DNA of 64,000 nt, from contig NZ_KB893312.1 of the NCBI RefSeq assembly GCF_000374065.1, forward strand, positions 121-64,120, read 5' to 3'. Made by a program: the position numbers and the translations under genes. Position 1 is the stretch's first letter, and each line of letters opens with the position of its first letter. The stretch comes from Spirosoma luteum DSM 19990 (lineage in GTDB: Bacteria > Bacteroidota > Bacteroidia > Cytophagales > Spirosomataceae). This document shows positions 35,501-43,620 of the stretch, piece by piece. The notes under the pieces were generated by a model, which saw only the letters and a list, made by a program, of their open reading frames with translations, was not told the origin of the DNA and searched no databases.

Positions 35501-35709
35501 ACGGTCACGAAGCGCTCAATTTCCTCTGCCGAACGGCCATTCCACTCAGTTACCACAATGATTTGGGTATTAGTAACGTCGGGAAAAGCTTCGAGGGGTG
35601 TGTTGAGGTAACTCACGATACCGGCTATGATGAGCCCGAGCGTCATGAAAACAATGAAGAAGCGGTTCTTTAGTGAAAAACCGACGATATCACGGATGAA
35701 TTTGTTCAT
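32581..35709 (-). CDS. heavy-metal RND efflux pump (CusA/CzcA family)
   Basis: The 1042-residue inner-membrane pump has twelve membrane segments and two large periplasmic loops. The TM4 motif DFGIIIDGAVVMVEG carries the charged residues typical of heavy-metal-efflux RND proteins and fits the divalent-cation type. Other family marks are ITLFG-like TM segments and the N-terminal RFVTVPIEISMSSV. It exports metal ions (copper/silver or cobalt/zinc/cadmium; the sequence does not decide) through the adaptor and TolC-like partners encoded directly upstream, the adaptor stop being two bases before its start. It is the last gene of the operon. Confidence 0.93.
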   Translation of the reverse strand: MNKFIRDIVGFSLKNRFFIVFMTLGLIIAGIVSYLNTPLEAFPDVTNTQIIVVTEWNGRSAEEIERFVTVPIEISMSSVQRKTNVRSITMFGLSIIKIIFEDDVDDFFARQQVNNQLRTVSLPDGVDPDVQPPYGPTGEIFRFTLKSPSRDSRELLTLHNWVIDRQLRSVSGVADVVAFGGREKSYEIRVNPTQLAKYDITPLEVYQAVTRSNINVGGDVIERNGQAYVVRGIGLLTSIQDIENLIVEDLDGNPVLVKNVADVAESNLPRVGQVGLNDDDDVVEGIVVMRKNENPSEVLKRVKDKIDELNTRILPSDVKMVTFYDRDNLISFCTKTVLHNLTEGIILVTVIVFLFMADWRTTVIVSIIIPLALLFAFMCLRLRGMSANLLSMGAVDFGIIIDGAVVMVEGIFVSLDHLSHKVGMPRFNKMSKLGLIKKTGGELGKAVFFSKLIIITALLPIFSFQKVEGKMFSPLAWTLGFALLGALLFTLTLVPLLCSILLRKNVRERNNPLVNFFNRIVMAGFTACFNNRRLSLLASVAFMAITFLSASLLGTEFLPTLNEGALWVEAKLPMSSSLNQTVSMVRVLRQKLMDFPEVNGVLSQTGRSNDGTDPSGFYYVQMQVNLKPKDDWKRNITTDQLIEEMDGRLKQFQGINYNYSQPIIDNVAEAVAGMNASNAVKIYGDDLNTLNKLANTVLASIRDVPGVKDVGILRNIGQPEISVLFDDRKMALYGVSTADVQAVIEMAIGGKTASILYEGERKFDIRVRYGESYRRTEEDIMRLMVPTLRGSKIPLREIASIREVTGPAFVYRDNNKRFIGVKFSVRERDLGSTIADAQQRVNATLKNLPKGYSVNWTGEFENQVRATKRLGQVVPMSLAAIFVILFILFGNVKDAGLVLINVPFALIGGILALHITGMNFGISAGVGFIALFGICVQNGVILITVFNKNRQAKMPLDEAIREGVLSRIRPVVMTALMAAIGLLPAAVSTGIGSETQKPLAIVVIGGLITATVLTLLIFPIIYRIFYRRETAKKEKRWVLVEE

Positions 35710-35711
35710 GG

Positions 35712-36788
35712 TTAGTCGTTGATAGCGTCGTAGACCAGTAGTTGATTTTTGGAAATAACGCGTTCGCCGGGTTTCAGACCTGATTTGACGTAAGCCACAT
35801 CACCTATGGTTTTGAGGACGTTCACTTCGCGGGTTTCGATGTCGGATCGGCCCCGGAATATCATAACGTAGTACTTCGACTGGTCGAAAATGATAGCCCC
35901 GCCCGGTATAGTGGTCATGGTGCCACCGTCTTCGTAACGAAGCGTAACGGTCGCGTGCATTTCGGGCCGGAGTTTCATGGCCTTGTTATTAAGCCGGATG
36001 CGGACCGTCATGGCCTTCGTGCCGGGGTCTAATACCGAATATATTTTGTCAACTTTCCCTTTAAAAATATCGTCCTGATAACTCAGCGTCTGAATGCTGG
36101 CATCCATACCCAGGCGCACCCGGCTAATGTCGCTTTCATTGACGTTGGCCAGCACCCATACTTCGCTGATCTGCCCAATGGTGAACAGATTACCCGCATT
36201 GTCGGAACGGAGCTGCATGCCCCGGTTCACATTTTTCTCGATTACGTATCCGTCAATGGGGGCTTTAACGGTGTACATGGACGCTTTGCCAATGCCGTAA
36301 ATCTTGGACACCTCCTGCACCCTGTTGGCTTCGGCCTGCGCTTTTTCTACTTCTTTCTGAGCGGCCACCACTTCGCGCTGCGAGGTGAGTTTGGTTTCGA
36401 ACATATCCTGAGCAACGCGCAGATTTTTCTCGGCCAGCAGCAGGTCCGAGCGTGCCTGGATAGCCTGTCGCTCGATGTCTGCTACTTCTCCTGAGCGGAT
36501 AGACGCCAGCATCTGTCCTTTGTGGACGTAATCGCCCAGTTCCACTTTTACCTCTTCTACGCTGCCGCCAACCAGCGGAAATACCTTGATGACCCGGTTC
36601 TCGTCGGCCATTACTTTACCCACCAGGGTAAGCTCGCTACGAACGGGCTGCATCACCACACTGTCGAGTTGAATCCGGTGCATCATCGTATCCGACAGCA
36701 TAAATGCTTTTTCCTCTTCGGGCGCTGGTTTGGGGCCGCAGGCAAAAAAAAGAGTTAAACTGCTGATTACTAAAAATATGTATTTCAT
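35712..36788 (-). CDS. RND efflux periplasmic adaptor, lipoprotein
   Basis: From the ATG at 36788 the 358-residue protein begins with a lipoprotein signal peptide (IFLVISSLTLFFAC, Cys14). It has the adaptor layout: a split barrel/lipoyl region (VFPLVGGSVEEVKVELGDYV), a coiled-coil hairpin at about 95-150 rich in Glu, Ala and Lys, the returning lipoyl half (TVKAPIDGYVIEKNV) and a membrane-proximal end. The frame is open eight codons further upstream, without effect on the signal. It links the pump encoded downstream with the outer-membrane protein encoded upstream. No His-rich metal-binding tail is present. Confidence 0.92.
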   Translation of the reverse strand: MKYIFLVISSLTLFFACGPKPAPEEEKAFMLSDTMMHRIQLDSVVMQPVRSELTLVGKVMADENRVIKVFPLVGGSVEEVKVELGDYVHKGQMLASIRSGEVADIERQAIQARSDLLLAEKNLRVAQDMFETKLTSQREVVAAQKEVEKAQAEANRVQEVSKIYGIGKASMYTVKAPIDGYVIEKNVNRGMQLRSDNAGNLFTIGQISEVWVLANVNESDISRVRLGMDASIQTLSYQDDIFKGKVDKIYSVLDPGTKAMTVRIRLNNKAMKLRPEMHATVTLRYEDGGTMTTIPGGAIIFDQSKYYVMIFRGRSDIETREVNVLKTIGDVAYVKSGLKPGERVISKNQLLVYDAIND

Positions 36789-36869
36789 GTACTGTGGTGC
36801 CGGTTGGACCACCGGCTGGATAAAAATCTGATTTTGTACGGGTATTTGCTTTGTGCCGGAAACGAAAAG

Positions 36870-38123
36870 CTATCTAAACAATTCGGTACCAACGAGGTAA
36901 TTGAGTTCTTCATAAGCCCCAATCCGGTCGGCTTTCAGGCGATTTAGCTGGCGAATACTGTCGTTATAGGCTTCAATCAAATCGACAAATTCGATGAGGG
37001 TGATGTTACCTTTCTGAAAACTAGCGATAACGCCCTGGTTCAATTCATCGAACTGAGTTGTAAAAGAGCGTTCGACAGCTTGTACCTGCCGTTCCACCTC
37101 CCGTACCTTTTGCAGGGACGTGGCTACGTCATTACTAATCTGAATGGCTTTCTGACGCTGCAAGTGACTCTGATAATTAATTTGACCTCGGGCCGCCCGA
37201 ATGGCACCCTGATTCCGGTTGAAAAACGGGATGTCACTCGAAACAGACAGGCCAACATAATTTTGAATGTAACTCCCTGCCTGGTCATAGGTACCTCCCA
37301 CGCGCAAATCCGGTGTGGCCAGTGCCCGCTGTAGGGTATAGTTCAATTCGGCCTGCCGGGTTAGTGATTCTGATGCCCGTAGGTCAGGCCGGTTGCGGAG
37401 GGCCATCTGCCGAAGGGTATCGTCGGGTTGCGTAGGCAGGCGATACCGGGGCAGGGTTTCGTCGGCAACGCGCGGGCGAATGGGCTGGTCGACAGATAGC
37501 AGGGTTCGTAAGGCCCGCTGGTCGTCGGCCAATTGGAAAATAATTTCGGTACGGTCGTTATTGACCTGAAACAGTAACGCTTTAAGCCGGAGTAATTCCC
37601 TAAGCGAGACGTTATTCTTTTCGTACTGTTTTTCATAGGCTGCCACGGTCGTCAGGAGGGTGGCAATCTGCTGATTGAACCGGGCCAGGGTTTGCTGCTG
37701 GAAAAAGATAGAGTAAAACCGGCTGCGTAAGTCGAAGCGTAAACCGCGTAGTAAATCCAGTAACTCGAGTTCTGTCAAACGGGCGGCTTCAGACGCGAGA
37801 GCGATGCGTTTATTTCGTTTGCCGGCGGTGTACAGGAGTTGCTGTACCGAGATGATTTTTTCGCCCTGTCGCCCAACATCCAGTACCCGTCTGGTTTCAT
37901 TATTATAGGCACTCAGTTCCAGCGATACCGTTGGATTCTCGTACAAACCGGCTTGTAGAATCTGCGCCTGACTGGCATCAATCCGAAAGCGCTCGGCCAG
38001 CAGAAACAGGTTGTTTTTTAAAAACAGGCTATCGGCCTGCCGAAGCGTAAGTTGAAGCGAATCCTGCGCCTGGGAACTACGAGTGAACAGAAAAAAGAAA
38101 AAGATAGTGATTAACAGCCGCAT
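36870..38123 (-). CDS. TolC-family outer-membrane efflux protein
   Basis: The 417-residue protein has a signal peptide ending at SSQAQ (about residue 19) and two repeats of the TolC fold with long coiled helices rich in Leu, Gln and Arg (residues 75-185 and 270-400). Family marks are ENPTVSLELSAYNNE and the second-half SVSSDIPFFNRNQGAIRAA. It should form the outer-membrane channel for the metal pump. It is the first gene of the efflux operon; a pair of 11-bp direct repeats lies 68-89 bp upstream of its start and may be the operator. Confidence 0.9.
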   Translation of the reverse strand: MRLLITIFFFFLFTRSSQAQDSLQLTLRQADSLFLKNNLFLLAERFRIDASQAQILQAGLYENPTVSLELSAYNNETRRVLDVGRQGEKIISVQQLLYTAGKRNKRIALASEAARLTELELLDLLRGLRFDLRSRFYSIFFQQQTLARFNQQIATLLTTVAAYEKQYEKNNVSLRELLRLKALLFQVNNDRTEIIFQLADDQRALRTLLSVDQPIRPRVADETLPRYRLPTQPDDTLRQMALRNRPDLRASESLTRQAELNYTLQRALATPDLRVGGTYDQAGSYIQNYVGLSVSSDIPFFNRNQGAIRAARGQINYQSHLQRQKAIQISNDVATSLQKVREVERQVQAVERSFTTQFDELNQGVIASFQKGNITLIEFVDLIEAYNDSIRQLNRLKADRIGAYEELNYLVGTELFR

Positions 38124-38190
38124 GAGTAGGAAAACAATGGGCTACAAAGGTCACTGATCTACGCCTGATAGTAGATTATAGGAGGTTTAA

Positions 38191-38212
38191 AAAAAGATTA
38201 GAAAAAGATTAG
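38191..38212. promoter_or_regulatory. two tandem 11-bp direct repeats, candidate response-regulator site
   Basis: AAAAAGATTAG occurs twice in direct succession, at 38191-38201 and 38202-38212, so the copies are phased by one helical turn. This is the usual layout of OmpR-type response-regulator sites. They lie between the histidine kinase stop and the tolC-like start, 68-89 bp before the latter, where an activator would bind. The cognate regulator gene is not in the window. Confidence 0.5.
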
Positions 38213-38218
38213 AATGAG

Positions 38219-39586
38219 TTACACATGGGGCAGCGAAACGGTAAATGTACTACCCATACCCGGTGTACTATCAACGGTCAGGGTACCCTGATGCAGGTCA
38301 ATTAGTTTGGCTGAGATGGATAAACCAATACCAAAACCCTCGTAGCCCAGTGCATTCTGCGCGCGGTAAAAGGGTTCAAAGATACGCTGACGATCTGCGT
38401 CGGTCATGCCGATTCCCTGGTCACTAATGATAATCTGGCATTGTGTGGCATCGGTACTGATTTTCACTTGGGCCGTATGATCGTCCGAATATTTGCAGGC
38501 ATTGTCGAAGAGGTTCAACAGCACCTGTTTTAACAGTTCTTCGTTACCTTTCACAATAGTTTCCGTTTCGGAATCGGGAATGTTTTTGTAATCTATCTCA
38601 ATTCGGTAAGTCGGTTTGGCATCCATCAATTCATCTTTTGCCGTGAAAACGATATCGTCGATACGCACGGGTAAAAAGGGCATCTGATTGCTCGTTTCCA
38701 GGGTGCGGGCCAAAAAAAGCAGGCTATTGGTCAGGTCAATAAGCCGGTCCGTGTCCGACATCAGGTTTTGGAGAACGGCTTCGTGCTCGGCAACTGTCAA
38801 CGGTCGGCGCAGACCCAGTTGAATTTCCGATTTCAGTGCGGCCAGGGGCGTTCGAAGTTCGTGCGAGGCATGCGACACGAAACTTCGCTGCTGTTCAAAA
38901 GCCTGATACAGTCGTTCCAGCACATCGTTAAAATTCATGGCCAGCCGGGCAATCTCATCCTGCCGATTGCCCTCATCCAGCCGTTGCTGGAGGTTGCGGG
39001 CCGTGATGGTTGACACCTGCTGATTAATCTGACTGATTGGCTGCAATGACTGCCCGGCAAAGAAAATGCCCAGACATATTGTAATGCCAATTCCCGCTAC
39101 TAACCCCCAGCCCAGCGTTAGCTGAAGGTTAGCCAGTTTACTTCGGCCAAACTGGTCATAAGCGGAGGCAAGCACCACAAAGTCACGGTCATTCTGTCGG
39201 TACAGTAAGCCTATGAGTTCATTTTGACCACTGTAGATTTCTACATCTTTCTGATTCCGAACTTCGTTGAGCAAAGCAGTCTGGTAGTGAATGACCTGGT
39301 CATCGACGCTCGCATAAATGAGTCGGTTTTGGGCGTCAAAAACCAGTACCTTCTCCTCGAACAGGGATGTTAACGTGTTATGGTCAATGATTTTGAGCAG
39401 CTCTCTATCCACTTCTTTTACCTCGGTCAGAAAGCGAACGGTGGTGCGGGCTTTGTTTTTCAACCGATCATAAAACTCTTCCCGCCGGTAGGTAGCTGAT
39501 ACAATGTAGACCAGAACCGAAAAAATGATTAGGATAGAGGCCACAATCAGCGAGAACTGAAGCGCAATTCGGTTACGAATAGTCAT
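38219..39586 (-). CDS. membrane sensor histidine kinase
   Basis: The 455-residue kinase has a membrane segment at about 12-31, a periplasmic sensor of some 120 residues, a second segment at about 156-178, a HAMP domain, a HisKA domain with the phosphorylated His242 (SHASHELRTPLAAL), and an ATPase domain with NLFDNACKYSD, SDQGIGMT and YEGFGIGLSIS. It is placed upstream of the metal efflux operon and is probably its sensor, as CusS is in other bacteria. No response regulator gene is adjacent, which is unusual for this class. The periplasmic part is unremarkable in Met, His and Cys. Confidence 0.9.
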   Translation of the reverse strand: MTIRNRIALQFSLIVASILIIFSVLVYIVSATYRREEFYDRLKNKARTTVRFLTEVKEVDRELLKIIDHNTLTSLFEEKVLVFDAQNRLIYASVDDQVIHYQTALLNEVRNQKDVEIYSGQNELIGLLYRQNDRDFVVLASAYDQFGRSKLANLQLTLGWGLVAGIGITICLGIFFAGQSLQPISQINQQVSTITARNLQQRLDEGNRQDEIARLAMNFNDVLERLYQAFEQQRSFVSHASHELRTPLAALKSEIQLGLRRPLTVAEHEAVLQNLMSDTDRLIDLTNSLLFLARTLETSNQMPFLPVRIDDIVFTAKDELMDAKPTYRIEIDYKNIPDSETETIVKGNEELLKQVLLNLFDNACKYSDDHTAQVKISTDATQCQIIISDQGIGMTDADRQRIFEPFYRAQNALGYEGFGIGLSISAKLIDLHQGTLTVDSTPGMGSTFTVSLPHV

Positions 39587-39742
39587 TCTTTCACGGGTTG
39601 GAAGCGAGGAATTTCGAAAGTCGGCGGAGCAGGCGTTCGCTACTTTTGATGGGCTAATATACTAAAAACGCCCCCTTCCATCTGAGCGGTCTTTGGGGGT
39701 GTCATTCCTGCTACCCGTTGGGCCATGCCCGAAACTCAACCC

Positions 39743-39796
39743 GCTCAATCAAAAATCCCCGCTTACAAGCCTGTAAGCGGGGATTTTTGATTGAGC
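39743..39796. terminator. perfect 25-bp hairpin terminator
   Basis: 39743-39767 and 39772-39796 are exact reverse complements around a 4-nt loop. The inner part is GC-rich (ATCCCCGCTTACA) and the outer part gives T-tracts on both strands. It lies 10 bp beyond the stop of the minus-strand PfpI-like gene and is clearly its terminator, isolating the histidine kinase gene. Confidence 0.93.
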
Positions 39797-39806
39797 AAAT
39801 GTACGC

Positions 39807-40376
39807 CTAAGCGTGCTGGCGTTCGTGTTTGCCTTCCCGAATTTCTTCGATCATTTTCCTGTTGAAGGCCGGAATGTCGTCGGGTTTACGACTGGTTACC
39901 AGTCCCTGATCAGTTACTACTTCTTCATCAACCCAATTGGCACCGGCGTTTTTCAAATCCGTCTGAATGGATGGATAGGAGGTCAGTTTACGGCCTTTTA
40001 CTACGTCCGCTTCAATAAGCATGATGGGAGCGTGGCATATGGCCGCTACCGGCTTTTTCGCTTCGAAGAAATGGCGGACAAATTGCACCGCTTTTGATTC
40101 GGTTCTGAGTTTGTCGGGGTTCATCACCCCTCCCGGCAATAGTAATGCGTCATATTGAGCAGGATCCGCACCGGACAGCGGAAGGTCGACCGGGAAACTG
40201 TCGCCCCATTCCGTTTCGTCCCATCCCTTCACATCGCCCCCTTTTGGAGCAATCAGGTGCGTAATAGCACCGGCGTCCTGCAAGGCTTTGCGTGGCTCGG
40301 TCATTTCGACCTGCTCAAAGCCATCCGTTAGTAGAATAGCGACTTTTTTACCCTGCAATTGTTTGTCCGTGTTCAT
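39807..40376 (-). CDS. DJ-1/PfpI-type protein (type 1 glutamine amidotransferase fold)
   Basis: The 189-residue protein has the PfpI/DJ-1 fold with the nucleophile elbow AAICHAP (Cys114) and the acidic residue in DGFEQVE (Glu21). The region DALLLPGGVMNPDKL is typical of the YhbO/PfpI subgroup. These proteins are linked to stress tolerance and to repair of glycated proteins and nucleotides, or are heat-shock chaperone-like; the subgroup role is debated. It is cytoplasmic. It has its own strong terminator and stands apart from its neighbours. No heat-shock promoter could be defined. Confidence 0.88.
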   Translation of the reverse strand: MNTDKQLQGKKVAILLTDGFEQVEMTEPRKALQDAGAITHLIAPKGGDVKGWDETEWGDSFPVDLPLSGADPAQYDALLLPGGVMNPDKLRTESKAVQFVRHFFEAKKPVAAICHAPIMLIEADVVKGRKLTSYPSIQTDLKNAGANWVDEEVVTDQGLVTSRKPDDIPAFNRKMIEEIREGKHERQHA

Positions 40377-40752
40377 GTTTCGTTGAGTTTTGTTTTACGT
40401 TACTTACTCTATTACAACAGTCGGGAATTGGAGATTGTTATCAATTTAGGGCATGCGCTGCGTATTTATCTCCCGATTTGGTTTTGATTTTTCCCCCTTG
40501 GAAAGTAGTCCCGATTCGGTTTTCGGCATTAATAAAAGTGAGTGGGGAGTGGTAGCTTCGGTTGCCGTCGACATTGTATTCGGCCCAATTGGTATCGGGT
40601 ACAACTGGTGGACACATGAAGCGGGTGGCGATACCGACTATCGTTGCCAGACTGATCAGCTATTTCGTGGCTCAGGGCTAGCTGATACCAAACTAATTGT
40701 GGTGGCAGATTCAGTAATCTGCCACCACAAAAGAGAAACGGGATGGGCCTTT
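40377..40752. other. intergenic stretch with a perfect 15-bp hairpin
   Basis: In this 376-bp gap, TTGTGGTGGCAGATT (40697-40711) pairs exactly with 40716-40730 over a 4-nt loop. It lies 23 bp beyond the stop of the minus-strand isomerase gene and is a likely terminator, though the following T-tract is weak. The rest is covered by a plus-strand open frame starting at 40453 that runs through the hairpin into the antisense of the isomerase gene, so I do not call it a gene. Confidence 0.65.
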
Positions 40753-41616
40753 CTATTGCTTCAGGCTTTTGATATAGGCAATGCTTTTCGGCATTTGCTC
40801 GTATTCTTTGTTGCTTTCATCCTCAATGTAATAATGCTTGACACCAACTTTCTTCCCCAGGCGTATAATCTCCGGAATGTTGACTTGACCATCACCCAGG
40901 GTTACGTCGTTCTCAGCGGGTGTTCCGCCGGTCAAATCACCTTTTATACCTTTTTTGAGGTCTTTCAGGTGCATCAGTTTAAAGCGGCTGCCGTATTTAT
41001 TCAGTAGCGCAACCGGGTCGGCTCCCCCGTGTTGTGTCCACAGAATATCCATCTCGAAGGAAACATACTTCGGATCGGTGTTTTTAACGATGTAATCGAA
41101 GAGCGTACCGTCTTCGTGCGGCTGGAATTCGTAGCCGTGGTCGTGGTAACAGAAGGTCAGGCCGTTTTCCTTCAGCACTTTGCCCACCCGGTTGAAATCG
41201 GCGACGGCTTTTTTGGCATTTTCGAGGTTAAAATTACCTTTCTGATGCGGAATCCAGGCGACCATCACGAAGGAAGCACCCAGTGCTTTCGCTTTGTTAA
41301 CAGTCTCCATCGGGTCTTTAACAATCTGCTCGTAACCGGAACCGGTCGACGAAATGGTGATGCCCCGCTCATCGCACAATTTTTTGAATTCGGTTTCCGT
41401 CATTCCCTTGGGCGCACCCGCTTCCATATCGGTGATGCCTAGTGCCTTGATCGTGTCCAGTGTCGCAACAACATCTTTAGGGAAACTGGCCCGGTACGTG
41501 TAGGCCTGGACCCCGATGGGGAAAGTGTACAGGGATTTGCCTTTCTGAGCCACGCTATCGGTCAGGCTAAAAGCAACCGCGATGGCTAAACAGAACGGGA
41601 AAAGGATTTTATTCAT
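40753..41616 (-). CDS. exported sugar phosphate isomerase/epimerase-like TIM-barrel protein
   Basis: The 287-residue protein has a signal peptide (ILFPFCLAIAVAFSLTDSVA, about residues 4-23), then a xylose-isomerase-like TIM barrel with conserved features: PIGVQAYTYRASFP, the TFCYHDHGYEF metal-binding segment, VSFEMDILWTQ and YYIEDES. Metal ligands (Glu, Asp, His, Glu) appear complete. Periplasmic members of this family are common in Bacteroidota and act on sugars or sugar derivatives of unknown identity. It is divergent from the GH5 gene 111 bp away and may work with that glycosidase. Confidence 0.86.
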   Translation of the reverse strand: MNKILFPFCLAIAVAFSLTDSVAQKGKSLYTFPIGVQAYTYRASFPKDVVATLDTIKALGITDMEAGAPKGMTETEFKKLCDERGITISSTGSGYEQIVKDPMETVNKAKALGASFVMVAWIPHQKGNFNLENAKKAVADFNRVGKVLKENGLTFCYHDHGYEFQPHEDGTLFDYIVKNTDPKYVSFEMDILWTQHGGADPVALLNKYGSRFKLMHLKDLKKGIKGDLTGGTPAENDVTLGDGQVNIPEIIRLGKKVGVKHYYIEDESNKEYEQMPKSIAYIKSLKQ

Positions 41617-41727
41617 GGCTATCGGTTTGTGTTTCGTTGGGGCTATAAGGCTATTTCGGGGCGTTTTTTACTTATAGGTCCTTAACTCGTTTTGAGTAGA
41701 TTGGCCGCTGCGAAAACTCTATCTGTC

Positions 41728-42876
41728 ATGCAACGAAGGACGTTTATTCAGAACACGGGTCTGGTTACGGCTGCGCTGGGTGCAGCCGGGCCAGCGCTTT
41801 TAGCGGCTGCGGAACCGGCCGTATTGGCTAAAAATAAACTGCCGAAATGGAAGGGATTCAACATGCTGGATTTCTTCTCGCCCGACCCGGCCAATAGCCG
41901 CCCGGCTACGCAGGAAGAGTACTTCAAGTGGATGCAGGACTGGGGTTTCGATTTTGTCCGGCTCCCGATGGCCTACCCGGCTTACCTGAAGTTTGACCGT
42001 AGCCATAACATCACCCCCGAAGAAGTGTACCAGATTGACCCGCAGGCCGTTGACCGAATCGACGCACTGGTGGCGATGGCGCATAAGCATAACCTGCACG
42101 TTAGCCTTAACCTGCACCGGGCACCGGGGTACTGTATCAACGCTGGTTTTCATGAGCCATACAACCTCTGGACCGACCAGGCCGCGCTGGACGCCTTCTG
42201 TTTTCACTGGGCTATGTGGGCAAAACGCTACAAGAACGTATCACCCCAAAAAATCAGTTTCGACTTACTGAACGAGCCCAGCATGCGGGCCGACATGAAC
42301 GACCAGCATTCGGCCCGGAGTACCGTGCCGGGAGAGGTGTACCGAAAAGTAGCGAAAGCGGCTTTCGAGGTAATTCGTAAGGAAAACCCAAACCACCTGG
42401 TTATAGCTGATGGTAACAATACCGGCAGCTCGGTCATTCCCGAAATAACCGACCTCGACATTGGGCAGAGTTGCCGGGGCTACACGCCGGGTATTATATC
42501 TCATTACAAGGCACCCTGGGCTAACAAAGACCCCGACCACCTGCCCGAACCCAAATGGCCGGGGCAGGTAGGGGATAAATACCTGAGCCGCGCCATGCTC
42601 GACGCCTTTTATCAACCCTGGATTGATCTGGTCAATAAAGGTGTTGGGGTGCATTGTGGCGAATGTGGTTGCTGGAACAAAACACCCCATCCGGTATTTC
42701 TGGCCTGGTTTGGTGATGTTCTCGATATTCTGTCGACCAATGGCATTGGCTTCGCCCTTTGGGAGTTTGTCGGCTCGTTTGGCATCCTGGATTCCGGCCG
42801 TACCGATGTAGCGTACGAAGACTGGTATGGCCATAAACTGGACCGTAAACTGCTGGATTTAATCCGAAAAGTATGA
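41728..42876 (+). CDS. glycoside hydrolase family 5
   Basis: From the ATG at 41728 the protein has 382 residues, beginning MQRRTFIQNTGLVTAALGAA. The twin Arg followed by a hydrophobic stretch looks like a Tat signal. The GH5 catalytic Glu pair is Glu183 in FDLLNEPS (acid/base) and Glu312 in HCGECGCWN (nucleophile). SLNLHRAPGY and the late GFALWEF also fit. GH5 enzymes cut beta-1,4 or beta-1,3 glucans, mannans or related glycans; the activity cannot be fixed here. The frame is open twelve codons further upstream without family support. It is followed by a small convergent gene. Confidence 0.9.
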   Translation: MQRRTFIQNTGLVTAALGAAGPALLAAAEPAVLAKNKLPKWKGFNMLDFFSPDPANSRPATQEEYFKWMQDWGFDFVRLPMAYPAYLKFDRSHNITPEEVYQIDPQAVDRIDALVAMAHKHNLHVSLNLHRAPGYCINAGFHEPYNLWTDQAALDAFCFHWAMWAKRYKNVSPQKISFDLLNEPSMRADMNDQHSARSTVPGEVYRKVAKAAFEVIRKENPNHLVIADGNNTGSSVIPEITDLDIGQSCRGYTPGIISHYKAPWANKDPDHLPEPKWPGQVGDKYLSRAMLDAFYQPWIDLVNKGVGVHCGECGCWNKTPHPVFLAWFGDVLDILSTNGIGFALWEFVGSFGILDSGRTDVAYEDWYGHKLDRKLLDLIRKV

Positions 42877-42878
42877 GG

Positions 42879-43253
42879 TTAAGCCAGTTCAGCTACGGGC
42901 TGGTCGGCATGATTGGTGTGGCGGTTTGTACGGCGGGCATACAAATCGCTATCCACAAGTCCTGCGGTATCGAGTTCAAGTGCCATTGCCCAATCGCCCA
43001 GCGTTGACGCCTGTATTTCAAAAGCCATCTCCTGACGGAGGTAGTCGGTAGATTGTTTATACCGGGCCGTTTCTTCCACTAATTCAATGGTAAGTTGCCG
43101 GGCGTAGGCTTCATCACCCGAAGCCTCCAGCAACCGGGCAAACTGAGTAGAAAATTCACTATAAGGATAAAGCTGCGTGCCTTTTTCAACGGAAAGCTGA
43201 ACCTGCCGGTACGACTGCGACACGAAATAAAGGAGTTGATTGATATTATTCAT
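42879..43253 (-). CDS. hypothetical protein, 124 aa
   Basis: The protein is soluble and probably mostly helical (VSQSYRQVQLSVEKG, FARLLEASGDEAYARQLTIELVEE). It lacks a signal peptide and I do not recognise a family. The C-terminus is His- and Asn-containing (RRTNRHTNHADQP). Its stop is two bases beyond the stop of the GH5 gene, so the two are convergent. An AT-rich upstream region of more than 300 bp separates it from the DUF885 gene and probably holds its promoter. Confidence 0.6.
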   Translation of the reverse strand: MNNINQLLYFVSQSYRQVQLSVEKGTQLYPYSEFSTQFARLLEASGDEAYARQLTIELVEETARYKQSTDYLRQEMAFEIQASTLGDWAMALELDTAGLVDSDLYARRTNRHTNHADQPVAELA

Positions 43254-43620
43254 AACTATAAATGTATTTGGCTTTTCTTAACGCAATTTATACTCAAATG
43301 TTACGAAAATTAACTGATTATAGTTTTAACTAATTATATAGTAGTAGATATGCAGCGCTGCATTGAATAAAACGAAAAAAATGATGTTTGGCTTTTCTAT
43401 TATTCTGGAAGCAAAAATTGGCAATATCCTTTTGGTTTCTCCGTATTCACAACCTCAAAAGGCCAACTACATGTGAATCTGAATCGTCGACACAAAGGTG
43501 AAAAATCGATAAAAAATAATGTAGTCTTAACCGCCCCTCCAGCTAGTACTCTACCCCTAAACCAGTAATAATTTGATAGATTGCTTCTTATTCTTTATCA
43601 AATTCAAACTGACGACCACG
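43254..43620. other. AT-rich divergent intergenic region with a 14-bp palindrome
   Basis: This 367-bp gap lies between the divergent hypothetical gene and the DUF885 gene. ATGCAGCGCTGCAT at 43350-43363 is a perfect palindrome in an otherwise AT-rich stretch, about 97 bp from the hypothetical gene start, and could be an operator. No TAnnTTTG box was seen close to either start. Confidence 0.4.

Noticed and set aside
38191..38212. Direct repeats considered as the start of a CRISPR or satellite array
   Set aside because: Only two short copies without spacers; phasing fits a protein-binding site better.
40453..41007. 184-codon plus-strand frame overlapping the isomerase gene
   Set aside because: Its second half is antisense to a clear TIM-barrel gene and it runs through a perfect hairpin, so it is most likely accidental.
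42265..42834. 189-codon minus-strand frame inside the GH5 gene
   Set aside because: Antisense to a gene with both catalytic Glu residues in place.
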